From Notolepis coatsorum (lineage: Eukaryota; Chordata; Actinopteri; Aulopiformes; Paralepididae), in contig OZ020587.1 in NCBI GenBank assembly GCA_963971535.1, positions 157,602,488 through 157,666,487 on the forward strand: a DNA stretch of 64,000 nucleotides, given 5' to 3'. Shown here in pieces: positions 14,440-26,627 of the stretch. The notes beneath the pieces were generated by a model that was given only the letters and a program-made list of their open reading frames with translations, was not told the origin of the DNA and searched no databases. The position numbers were made by a program, and so were the translations under genes. The stretch's first letter is position 1; the number at the start of each line of letters is the position of its first letter.

Positions 14440-16225
14440 GATATGAGGACTGTGTGTAACTAGGGGGTATATGAGGACTGTATGTAACTAGGATGGATAT
14501 GAGGACTGTGTGTAACTAGGAGTGATATGAGGACTGTGTATGTGTAACTAGGAGGGATATGATGACTGTGTGTAACTAGGAGGGATATGAGGACTGTGTG
14601 TAACTAGGAGGGATATGAGGACTATGTGTAACTAGGAGGGATATGAGGACTGTGTGTAACTAGGAGGGATATGAGGACTGTGTGTAGCTAGGAGGGATAT
14701 GAGGACTGTGTGTAGCTAGGAGGGATATGAGGACTGTGTGTAACTAGGAGGGATATGATGACTGTGTGTAGCTAGGAGGGATATGAGGACTGTGTGTAAC
14801 TAGGGGGGATATGAGGACTGTGTGTAACTAGGACGGATATGAGGACTGTGTGTAACTAGGAGGGATATGAGGACTGTGTATGTGTAACTAGGAGGGATAT
14901 GATGACTGTGTGTAACTAGGAGGGATATGAGGACTGTGTGTAACTAGGAGGGATATGAGGACTGTGTGTAACAAGGATGGATATGAGGACTGTGTAACTA
15001 GGAGGGATATGAAGACTGTGTGTAATTAGGAGGGATATGAGGACTGTGTGTAACTAGGAGGGATATGAGGACTGTGTGTAACTAGGAGGGATATGAGGAC
15101 TGTGTAACTAGGAGGGATATGAGGACTGTGTGTAACTAGGAGGGATATGAGGACTGTGTGTAACTAGGAGCGATATGAGGACTGTGTGTAACTAGGAGGG
15201 ATATGAGGACTGTGTGTAACTAGGAGGGATATGATGACTGTGTGTAACTAGGGGGAATATGTAGACTGTGTGTCACTAGGAGGGATATGAGGACTGTGTG
15301 TAACTAGGAGGGATATGAGGACTGTGTGTAGCTAGGAGGGATAGAGGACTGTGTGTAACTAGGAGGGATATGAGGACTGTGTGTAACTAGGAGGGATATG
15401 AGGACTGTGTGTAACTAGGAGGGATATGAGGACTGTGTGTAGCTAGGAAGGATATGAGGGCTGTGTGTAACTAGGAGGGATATGAGGACTGTGTGTGTGT
15501 AACTAGGAGGGATATGAGGACTGTGTGTAACTAGGAGGGATACGAGGACTGTGTGTATGTGTAACTAGGAGGGATATGAGGACTGTGTGTAACTAGGAGG
15601 GATATGAGGACTGTGTGTAACTAGGAGGGATATGAGGACTGTGTGTAACTGGGATATGAGGACTGTGTGTAACTAGGAGGGATATGAGGACTGTGTGTAA
15701 CTGGGATATGAGGACTGTGTGTAACTAGGAGGGATATGAGGACTGTGTGTAACTAGGAGGGATATGAGGACCGTGTGTAACTAGGAGGGATATGAGGACT
15801 GTGTGTAGCTAGGAGGGATATGAGGACTGTGTGTAACTAGGAGGGACATGAGGACTGTGTGTAACTAGGAGATATATGAGGACTGTGTGTAACTAGGAGG
15901 GATATGATGACTGTGTGTAACTAGGAGGGATATGAGGACTATCTGTAACTAGGAGGGATATGAGGACTGTGTGTAACTAGGAGGGATATGAGGACTGTGT
16001 GTAGCTAGGAGGGATATGTGGACTGTGTGTAACTAGGAGGGATATGAGGACTGTGTGTAACTAGGAGGGATATGAGGACTGTGTGTAACTAGGAGGGATA
16101 TGAGGACTGTGTGTAACTAGGAGGGATATGAGGACTGTGTATGTGTAACTAGGAGGGATATGAGGACTGTGTGTAACTAGGAGGGATATGAGGACTGTGT
16201 GTAACTAGGAGGGATATGAGGACTG
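14440..16225. repeat. Satellite block, copy A of the 4,360-bp-offset repeat
   Basis: Markers TAGGGGGTAT (14461), ACAAGG (14970), the shortened GATAGAGGAC unit (near 15,341) and ATGTGTAACT (16141) all recur 4,360 bp later. Variant order differs before about 14,440 and after about 16,225. Confidence 0.85.
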
Positions 16226-18799
16226 TGTAACTAGGAGGGATATGAAGACTGTGTGTAACTAGGAGGGATATGATGACTGTGTGTAACTATGAGGGATATG
16301 AGGACTGTGTGTAACTAGGAGGGATATGAGGACTGTGTAACTAGGAGGGATATGAGGACTGTGTGTAACTAGGAGGGATATGAGGACTGTGTGTAACTAG
16401 GAGGGATATGAGGAATGTGTGTAACTAGGAGGGATATGAGGACTGTGTGTAACTAGGAGAGATATGAGGACTGTGTGTAACTAGGAGGGATATGAGGACT
16501 GTGTGTAACTAGGAGGGATATGATGACTGTGTGTAACTAGGAGGAATATGAGGACTGTGTGTAACTAGGAGGGGTATGAGGACTGTGTGTAGCTAGGAGG
16601 GATATGAGGACTGTGTGTAACTAGGAGGGATATGAGGACTGTGTGTGTGTAACTAGGAGGGATATGAGGACTGTGTGTAACTAGGAGGGATACGAGGACT
16701 GTGTGTATGTGTAACTAGGAGGGATATGAGGACTGTGTGTAACTAGGAGGGATATAAGGACTGTGTGTAACTAGGAGGGATATGAGGACTGTGTGTAACT
16801 GGGATATGAGGACTGTGTGTAACTTGGAGGGATATGAGGACTGTGTGTAACTGGGATATGAGGACTGTGTGTAACTAGGAGGGATATGAGGACTGTGTGT
16901 AACTAGGAGGGATATGAGGACTGTGTGTAGCTAGGAGGGATATGAGGACTGTGTGTAACTAGGAGGGACATGAGGACTGTGTGTAACTAGGAGAGATATG
17001 AGGACTGTGTGTAACTATGAGGGATATGAGGACTGTGTGTAACTAGGAGGGATATGAGGACTGTGTGTAACTAGGAGGGATACGAGGACTGTGTGTATGT
17101 GTAACTAGGAGGGATATGAGGACTGTGTGTAACTACGAGGGATATGAGGACTGTGTGTAACTAGGAGGGATATGAGGACTGTGTGTAACTAGGAGGGATA
17201 TGAGGACCGTGTGTAACTAGGAGGGATATGAGGACTGTGTGTAGCTAGGAGGGATATGAGGACTGTGTGTAACTAGGAGGGACATGAGGACTGTGTGTAA
17301 CTAGGAGATATATGAGGACTGTGTGTAACTAGGAGGGATATGAGGACTGTGTGTAGCTAGGAGGGATATGTGGACTGTGTGTAACTAGGAGGGATATGAG
17401 GACTGTGTGTAACTAGGAGGGATATGAGGACTGTGTGTAACTAGGAGGGATATGAGGACTGTGTGTAACTAGGAGGGATATGAGGACTGTGTATGTGTAA
17501 CTAGGAGGGATATGAGGACTGTGTGTAACTAGGAGGGATATGAGGACTGTGTGTAACTAGGAGGGATATGAGGACTGTGTGTAACTAGGAGGGATATGAG
17601 GACTGTGTAACTAGGAGGGATATGAAGACTGTGTGTAACTAGGAGGGATATGAGGACTGTGTGTAACTAGGAGGGATATGAGGACTGTGTGTAACTAGGA
17701 GGGATATGAGGACTGTGTAACTAGGAGGGATATGAGGACTGTGTGTAACTAGGAGGGATATGAGGACTGTGTGTAAATAGGAGGGATATGAGGAATGTGT
17801 GTAACTAGGAGGGATATGAGGACTGTGTGTAACTAGGAGGGATATGAGGACTGTGTGTAACTAGGAGGGATATGATGACTGTGTGTAACTAGGAGGAATA
17901 TGAGGACTGTGTGTAACTAGGAGGGATATCAGGACTGTGTGTATCTAGGAGGGATATGAGGACTGTGTGTAACTAGGAGGGATATGAGGACTGTGTGTGT
18001 AACTAGGAGGGATATGAGGACTGTGTGTAACTAGGAGGGATACGAGGACTGTGTGTATGTGTAACTAGGAGGGATATGAGGACTGTGTGTAACTAGGAGG
18101 AATATAAGGACTGTGTGTAACTAGGAGGGATATGAGGACTGTGTGTAACTGGGATATGAGGACTGTGTGTAACTAGGAGGGATATGAGGACTGTGTGTAA
18201 CTAGGAGGGACATGAGGACTGTGTGTAACTAGGATGGATATGATGACTGTGTGTAACTAGGAGGGATATGAGGACTGTGTGTAGCTAGGAGGGATATGAG
18301 GACTGTGTGTAACTAGGAGGGATATGAGGACTGTGTGTAACTAGGAGGGACATGAGGACTGTGTGTAAATAGGAGGGATATGAGGACTGTGTGTAACTAG
18401 GAGGGACATGAGGACTGTGTGTAACTAGGAGGGATATGAGGACTGTGTGTAACTAGGAGGGATATGAGGACTGTGTGTAACTAGGAGGGATATGAGGACT
18501 GTGTGTAACTAGTAGGGATATGAGGACTGTGTGTAGCTAGGAGGGATATGAGGACTGTGTGTAGCTAGGAGGGATATGAGGACTGTGTGTAACTAGGAGG
18601 GATATGAGGACTGTGTGTAGCTAGGAGGGATATGAGGACTGTGTGTAACTAGGGGGATATGAGGACTGTGTGTAACTAGGACGGATATGAGGACTGTGTG
18701 TAACTAGGAGGGATATGAGGACTGTGTATGTGTAACTAGGAGGGATATGAGGACTGTGTGTAACTAGGAGGGATATGAGGACTGTGTGTAACTAGGAGG

Positions 18800-20585
18800 G
18801 ATATGAGGACTGTGTGTAACTAGGGGGTATATGAGGACTGTATGTAACTAGGATGGATATGAGGACTGTGTGTAACTAGGAGTGATATGAGGACTGTGTA
18901 TGTGTAACTAGGAGGGATATGATGACTGTGTGTAACTAGGAGGGATATGAGGACTGTGTGTAACTAGGAGGGATATGAGGACTATGTGTAACTAGGAGGG
19001 ATATGAGGACAGTGTGTAACTAGGAGGGATATGAGGACTGTGTGTAGCTAGGAGGGATATGAGGACTGTGTGTAGCTAGGAGGGATATGAGGACTGTGTG
19101 TAACTAGGAGGGATATGATGACTGTGTGTAGCTAGGAGGGATATGAGGACTGTGTGTAACTAGGGGGGATATGAGGACTGTGTGTAACTAGGACGGATAT
19201 GAGGACTGTGTGTAACTAGGAGGGATATGAGGACTGTGTATGTGTAACTAGGAGGGATATGATGACTGTGTGTAACTAGGAGGGATATGAGGACTGTGTG
19301 TAACTAGGAGGGATATGAGGACTGTGTGTAACAAGGATGGATATGAGGACTGTGTAACTAGGAGGGATATGAAGACTGTGTATAATTAGGAGGGATATGA
19401 GGACTGTGTGTAACTAGGAGGGATATGAGGACTGTGTGTAACTAGGAGGGATATGAGGACTGTGTAACTAGGAGGGATATGAGGACTGTGTGTAACTAGG
19501 AGGGATATGAGGACTGTGTGTAACTAGGAGCGATATGAGGACTGTGTGTAACTAGGAGGGATATGAGGACTGTGTGTAACTAGGAGGGATATGATGACTG
19601 TGTGTAACTAGGGGGAATATGTAGACTGTGTGTCACTAGGAGGGATATGAGGACTGTGTGTAACTAGGAGGGATATGAGGACTGTGTGTAGCTAGGAGGG
19701 ATAGAGGACTGTGTGTAACTAGGAGGGATATGAGGACTGTGTGTAACTAGGAGGGATATGAGGACTGTGTGTAACTAGGAGGGATATGAGGACTGTGTGT
19801 AGCTAGGAAGGATATGAGGGCTGTGTGTAACTAGGAGGGATATGAGGACTGTGTGTGTGTAACTAGGAGGGATATGAGGACTGTGTGTAACTAGGAGGGA
19901 TACGAGGACTGTGTGTATGTGTAACTAGGAGGGATATGAGGACTGTGTGTAACTAGGAGGGATATGAGGACTGTGTGTAACTAGGAGGGATATGAGGACT
20001 GTGTGTAACTGGGATATGAGGACTGTGTGTAACTAGGAGGGATATGAGGACTGTGTGTAACTGGGATATGAGGACTGTGTGTAACTAGGAGGGATATGAG
20101 GACTGTGTGTAACTAGGAGGGATATGAGGACCGTGTGTAACTAGGAGGGATATGAGGACTGTGTGTAGCTAGGAGGGATATGAGGACTGTGTGTAACTAG
20201 GAGGGACATGAGGACTGTGTGTAACTAGGAGATATATGAGGACTGTGTGTAACTAGGAGGGATATGATGACTGTGTGTAACTAGGAGGGATATGAGGACT
20301 ATCTGTAACTAGGAGGGATATGAGGACTGTGTGTAACTAGGAGGGATATGATGACTGTGTGTAGCTAGGAGGGATATGTGGACTGTGTGTAACTAGGAGG
20401 GATATGAGGACTGTGTGTAACTAGGAGGGATATGAGGACTGTGTGTAACTAGGAGGGATATGAGGACTGTGTGTAACTAGGAGGGATATGAGGACTGTGT
20501 ATGTGTAACTAGGAGGGATATGAGGACTGTGTGTAACTAGGAGGGATATGAGGACTGTGTGTAACTAGGAGGGATATGAGGACTG
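18800..20585. repeat. Satellite block, copy B of the 4,360-bp-offset repeat
   Basis: Partner of the block at 14,440-16,225: TAGGGGGTAT at 18821, ACAAGG at 19330, GATAGAGGAC near 19,701 and ATGTGTAACT at 20501. At least one point difference is visible (GATGACT near 20,348 against GAGGACT near 15,988). The TAGGGGGTAT marker appears again at 22595 and 28023, and once at 1272, so this segment type has been copied repeatedly. Confidence 0.85.
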
Positions 20586-21199
20586 TGTGTAACTAGGAGG
20601 GATATGAGGAATGTGTGTAACTAGGAGGGATATGAGGACTGTGTATAACTAGGAGAGATATGAGGACTGTGTGTAACTATGAGGGATATGAGGACTGTGT
20701 GTAACTAGGAGGGATATGAGGACTGTGTGTAACTAGGAGGGATACGAGGACTGTGTGTATGTGTAACTAGGAGGGATATGAGGACTGTGTGTAACTACGA
20801 GGGATATGAGGACTGTGTGTAACTAGGAGGGATATGAGGACTGTGTGTAACTAGGAGGGATATGAGGACCGTGTGTAACTAGGAGGGATATGAGGACTGT
20901 GTGTAGCTAGGAGGGATATGAGGACTGTGTGTAACTAGGAGGGACATGAGGACTGTGTGTAACTAGGAGATATATGAGGACTGTGTGTAACTAGGAGGGA
21001 TATGAGGACTGTGTGTAGCTAGGAGGGATATGTGGACTGTGTGTAACTAGGAGGGATATGAGGACTGTGTGTAACTAGGAGGGATATGAGGACTGTGTGT
21101 AACTAGGAGGGATATGAGGACTGTGTGTAACTAGGAGGGATATGAGGACTGTGTATGTGTAACTAGGAGGGATATGAGGACTGTGTGTAACTAGGAGGG

Positions 21200-24100
21200 A
21201 TATGAGGACTGTGTGTAACTAGGAGGGATATGAGGACTGTGTGTAACTAGGAGGGATATGAGGACTGTGTAACTAGGAGGGATATGAAGACTGTGTGTAA
21301 CTAGGAGGGATATGAGGACTGTGTGTAACTAGGAGGGATATGAGGACTGTGTGTAACTAGGAGGGATATGAGGACTGTGTAACTAGGAGGGATATGAGGA
21401 CTGTGTGTAACTAGGAGGGATATGAGGACTGTGTGTAACTAGGAGGGATATGAGGAATGTGTGTAACTAGGAGGGATATGAGGACTGTGTGTAACTAGGA
21501 GGGATATGAGGACTGTGTGTAACTAGGAGGGATATGATGACTGTGTGTAACTAGGAGGAATATGAGGACTGTGTGTAACTAGGAGGGATATCAGGACTGT
21601 GTGTATCTAGGAGGGATATGAGGACTGTGTGTAACTAGGAGGGATATGAGGACTGTGTGTGTAACTAGGAGGGATATGAGGACTGTGTGTAACTAGGAGG
21701 GATACGAGGACTGTGTGTATGTGTAACTAGGAGGGATATGAGGACTGTGTGTAACTAGGAGGAATATAAGGACTGTGTGTAACTAGGAGGGATATGAGGA
21801 CTGTGTGTAACTGGGATATGAGGACTGTGTGTAACTAGGAGGGATATGAGGACTGTGTGTAACTAGGAGGGACATGAGGACTGTGTGTAACTAGGATGGA
21901 TATGATGACTGTGTGTAACTAGGAGGGATATGAGGACTGTGTGTAGCTAGGAGGGATATGAGGACTGTGTGTAACTAGGAGGGATATGAGGACTGTGTGT
22001 AACTAGGAGGGACATGAGGACTGTGTGTAACTAGGAGGGATATGAGGACTGTGTGTAACTAGGAGGGACATGAGGACTGTGTGTAACTAGGAGGGATATG
22101 AGGACTGTGTGTAACTAGGAGGGATATGAGGACTGTGTGTAACTAGGAGGGATATGAGGACTGTGTGTAACTAGTAGGGATATGAGGACTGTGTGTAGCT
22201 AGGAGGGATATGAGGACTGTGTGTAGCTAGGAGGGATATGAGGACTGTGTGTAACTAGGAGGGATATGAGGACTGTGTGTAGTTAGGAGGGATATGAGGA
22301 CTGTGTGTAACTAGGGGGATATGAGGACTGTGTGTAACTAGGACGGATATGAGGACTGTGTGTAACTAGGAGGGATATGAGGACTGTGTATGTGTAACTA
22401 GGAGGGATATGAGGACTGTGTGTAACTAGGAGGGATATGAGGACTGTGTGTAACTAGGAGGGATATGAGGACTGTGTGTAGCTAGGAGGGATATGAGGAC
22501 TGTGTGTAGCTAGGAGGGATATGAGGACTGTGTGTAACTAGGAGGGATATGAGGACTGTGTGTAGCTAGGAGGGATATGAGGACTGTGTGTAACTAGGGG
22601 GTATATGAGGACTGTATGTAACTAGGATGGATATGAGGACTGTGTGTAACTAGGAGTGATATGAGGACTGTGTATGTGTAACTAGGAGGGATATGATGAC
22701 TGTGTGTAACTAGGAGGGATATGAGGACTGTGTGTAACTAGGAGGGATATGAGGACTATGTGTAACTAGGAGGGATATGAGGACTGTGTGTAACTAGGAG
22801 GGATATGAGGACTGTGTGTAGCTAGGAGGGATATGAGGACTGTGTGTAGCTAGGAGGGATATGAGGACTGTGTGTAACTAGGAGGGATATGATGACTGTG
22901 TGTAGCTAGGAGGGATATGAGGACTGTGTGTAACTAGGGGGGATATGAGGACTGTGTGTAACTAGGACGGATATGAGGACTGTGTGTAACTAGGAGGGAT
23001 ATGAGGACTGTGTATGTGTAACTAGGAGGGATATGATGACTGTGTGTAACTAGGAGGGATATGAGGACTGTGTGTAACAAGGATGGATATGAGGACTGTG
23101 TAACTAGGAGGGATATGAAGACTGTGTGTAATTAGGAGGGATATGAGGACTGTGTGTAACTAGGAGGGATATGAGGACTGTGTGTAACTAGGAGGGATAT
23201 GAGGACTGTGTAACTAGGAGGGATATGAGGACTGTGTGTAACTAGGAGGGATATGAGGACTGTGTGTAACTAGGAGCGATATGAGGACTGTGTGTAACTA
23301 GGAGGGATATGAGGACTGTGTGTAACTAGGAGGGATATGATGACTGTGTGTAACTAGGGGGAATATGTAGACTGTGTGTCACTAGGAGGGATATGAGGAC
23401 TGTGTGTAACTAGGAGGGATATGAGGACTGTGTGTAGCTAGGAGGGATAGAGGACTGTGTGTAACTAGGAGGGATATGAGGACTGTGTGTAACTAGGAGG
23501 GATATGAGGACTGTGTGTAACTAGGAGGGATATGAGGACTGTGTGTAGCTAGGAAGGATATGAGGGCTGTGTGTAACTAGGAGGGATATGCGGACTGTGT
23601 GTGTGTAACTAGGAGGGATATGAGGACTGTGTGTAACTAGGAGGGATACGAGGACTGTGTGTATGTGTAACTAGGAGGGATATGAGGACTGTGTGTAACT
23701 AGGAGGGATATGAGGACTGTGTGTAACTAGGAGGGATATGAGGACTGTGTGTAACTGGGATATGAGGACTGTGTGTAACTAGGAGGGATATGAGGACTGT
23801 GTGTAACTGGGATATGAGGACTGTGTGTAACTAGGAGGGATATGAGGACTGTGTGTAACTAGGAGGGATATGAGGACCGTGTGTAACTAGGAGGGATATG
23901 AGGACTGTGTGTAGCTAGGAGGGATATGAGGACTGTGTGTAACTAGGAGGGACATGAGGACTGTGTGTAACTAGGAGATATATGAGGACTGTGTGTAACT
24001 AGGAGGGATATGATGACTGTGTGTAACTAGGAGGGATATGAGGACTATCTGTAACTAGGAGGGATATGAGGACTGTGTGTAACTAGGAGGGATATGAGGA

Positions 24101-26627
24101 CTGTGTGTAGCTAGGAGGGATATGTGGACTGTGTGTAACTAGGAGGGATATGAGGACTGTGTGTAACTAGGAGGGATATGAGGACTGTGTGTAACTAGGA
24201 GGGATATGAGGACTGTGTGTAACTAGGAGGGATATGAGGACTGTGTATGTGTAACTAGGAGGGATATGAGGACTGTGTGTAACTAGAAGGGATATGAGGA
24301 CTGTGTGTAACTAGGAGGGATATGAGGACTGTGTAACTAGGAGGGATATGAAGACTGTGTGTAACTAGGAGGGATATGATGACTGTGTGTAACTATGAGG
24401 GATATGAGGACTGTGTGTAACTAGGAGGGATATGAGGACTGTGTAACTAGGAGGGATATGAGGACTGTGTGTAACTAGGAGGGATATGAGGACTGTGTGT
24501 AACTAGGAGGGATATGAGGAATGTGTGTAACTAGGAGGGATATGAGGACTGTGTGTAACTAGGAGAGATATGAGGACTGTGTGTAACTAGGAGGGATATG
24601 AGGACTGTGTGTAACTAGGAGGGATATGATGACTGTGTGTAACTAGGAGGAATATGAGGACTGTGTGTAACTAGGAGGGATATGAGGACTGTGTGTAGCT
24701 AGGAGGGATATGAGGACTGTGTGTAACTAGGAGGGATATGAGGACTGTGTGTGTGTAACTAGGAGGGATATGAGGAATGTGTGTAACTAGGAGGGATACG
24801 AGGACTGTGTGTATGTGTAACTAGGAGGGATATGAGGACTGTGTGTAACTAGGAGGGATATAAGGACTGTGTGTAACTAGGAGGGATATGAGGACTGTGT
24901 GTAACTGGGATATGAGGACTGTGTGTAACTTGGAGGGATATGAGGACTGTGTGTAACTGGGATATGAGGACTGTGTGTAACTAGGAGGGATATGAGGACT
25001 GTGTGTAACTAGGAGGGATATGAGGACTGTGTGTAGCTAGGAGGGATATGAGGACTGTGTGTAACTAGGAGGGACATGAGGACTGTGTGTAACTAGGAGA
25101 GATATGAGGACTGTGTGTAACTATGAGGGATATGAGGACTGTGTGTAACTAGGAGGGATATGAGGACTGTGTGTAACTAGGAGGGATACGAGGACTGTGT
25201 GTATGTGTAACTAGGAGGGATATGAGGACTGTGTGTAACTACGAGGGATATGAGGACTGTGTGTAACTAGGAGGGATATGAGGACTGTGTGTAACTGGGA
25301 TATGAGGACTGTGTGTAACTAGGAGGGATATGAGGACTGTGTGTAACTGGGATATGAGGACTGTGTGTAACTAGGAGGGATATGAGGACTGTGTGTAACT
25401 AGGAGGGATATGAGGACTGTGTGTAGCTAGGAGGGATATGAGGACTGTGTGTAACTAGGAGGGACATGAGGACTGTGTGTGATGAATGAATGAATGAAAA
25501 CTTTATTTAACAGATTGCAGAATGGGTACAATACAGTACGGCTCAATACACACAATTGTTAAGGGGATGCAGACCTGAGAAAGACGTTTGTCTTGTTTCC
25601 ATCAGGGTCCCCCATTTTCAATTCATATAGACATTTATGACATACACAACATACATGACATTTATGGCATAGGGACATATAGGTATTTAGTACTGATACA
25701 TTTGTGACATAAACGGTATTCAAATATACAGTACTGTTACCCCTAGATCCTGACAGAGTATATACATATGATGGGGAGGGGACTGTACATTAGGAGGGGG
25801 TGGGTGGGTGGGAGAGAAATATACATACGGCGGGGAGGGAATATATACATGCGGTGGGGATTTAGAATTTATGTTCCAGTGAGTAACTAGGAGAGATATG
25901 AGGACTGTGTGTAACTAGGAGGGATATGAGGACTGTGTGTAACTAGGAGGGATATGAGGACTGTGTGTAACTAGGAGGGATATGAGGACTGTGTGTAACT
26001 AGGAGGGATATGAGGACTGTGTATGTGTAACTAGGAGGGATATGAGGACTGTGTGTAACTAGGAGGGATATGAGGACTGTGTGTAACTAGGAGGGATATG
26101 AGGACTGTGTGTAACTAGGAGGGATATGAGGACTGTGTGTAACTAGGAGGGATATGAGGACTGTGTATGTGTAACTAGGAGGGATATGAGGACTGTGTGT
26201 AACTAGGAGGGATATGAGGACTATGTGTAACTAGGAGGGATATGAGGACTGTGTGTAACTAGGAGGGATATTAGGACTGTGTAAGTAGGAGGGATATGAA
26301 GACTGTGTGTAACTAGGAGGGATATGAGGACTGTGTGTAACTAGGAGGGATATGAGGACTGTGTGTAACTAGGAGGGATATGAGGACTGTGTAACTAGGA
26401 GGGATATGAGGACTGTGTGTAACTAGGAGGGATATGAGGAATGTGTGTAACTAGGAGGGATATGAGGACTGTGTGTAACTAGGAGAGATATGAGGACTGT
26501 GTGTAACTAGGAGGGATATGAGGACTGTGTGTAACTAGGAGGGATATGATGACTGTGTGTAACTAGGAGGAATATGAGGACTGTGTGTAACTAGGAGGGA
26601 TATGAGGACTGTGTGTAACTAGGAGGG
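21200..26627. repeat. Higher-order satellite block, copy A of the 5,428-bp duplication (contains a LINE fragment)
   Basis: A marker series recurs exactly 5,428 bp downstream: GAATGT at 21455, 24519, 24775 and 26439 against 26883, 29947, 30203 and 31867; TATCTA at 21604 against 27032; ACAAGG at 23077 against 28505; and the whole non-satellite insert at 25481 against 30909. The junction lies in a run of consensus units at about 21,170-21,265, so the edges are uncertain by about 50 bp. Confidence 0.93.
25481..25882 (-). mobile_element. LINE-like 3' end fragment inserted in the satellite, copy 1
   Basis: This 402-bp stretch is unrelated to the satellite. On the minus strand it ends with a polyadenylation signal AATAAA (complement of 25502-25507), then TTTTC and a short CATT-type tandem tail (TGAA TGAA on the plus strand at 25482-25497). 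A UTR-like body ending in AATAAA and a simple-repeat tail is typical of the 3' end of a 5'-truncated non-LTR retrotransposon, for example of the CR1/L2/I groups; a SINE sharing such an end is also possible. No coding remains. The satellite breaks after GACTGTGTGT and resumes with GTAACTAGG, so any target duplication is very short (possibly GTGA). Family assignment is inference. Confidence 0.6.

Larger units (their letters stand above)
1..25480. repeat. 28-bp minisatellite array, left block
   Basis: A near-continuous tandem array of a 28-bp unit made of a (TG)n run, TAACTAGG and AGGGATATGAGGAC. Per unit the plus strand has 11 G, 8 A, 7 T and 2 C, a strong G-over-C skew. Recurring variants are TAGCTAGG, GATGACT, GGACATGAGG, TAGGACGG, GATACGAGG and TAGGGGGG. 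Length variants fall at two places: the TG run (26-bp units losing GT, 30-bp units gaining GT, 32-bp units with an extra ATGT) and the AGGAGG stretch (22-bp units reading TAACTGGGATATG). Every frame has frequent stops, so it is non-coding. Nothing else lies in this stretch. Whether it is pericentromeric, subtelomeric or interstitial cannot be told from sequence alone. Confidence 0.98.
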
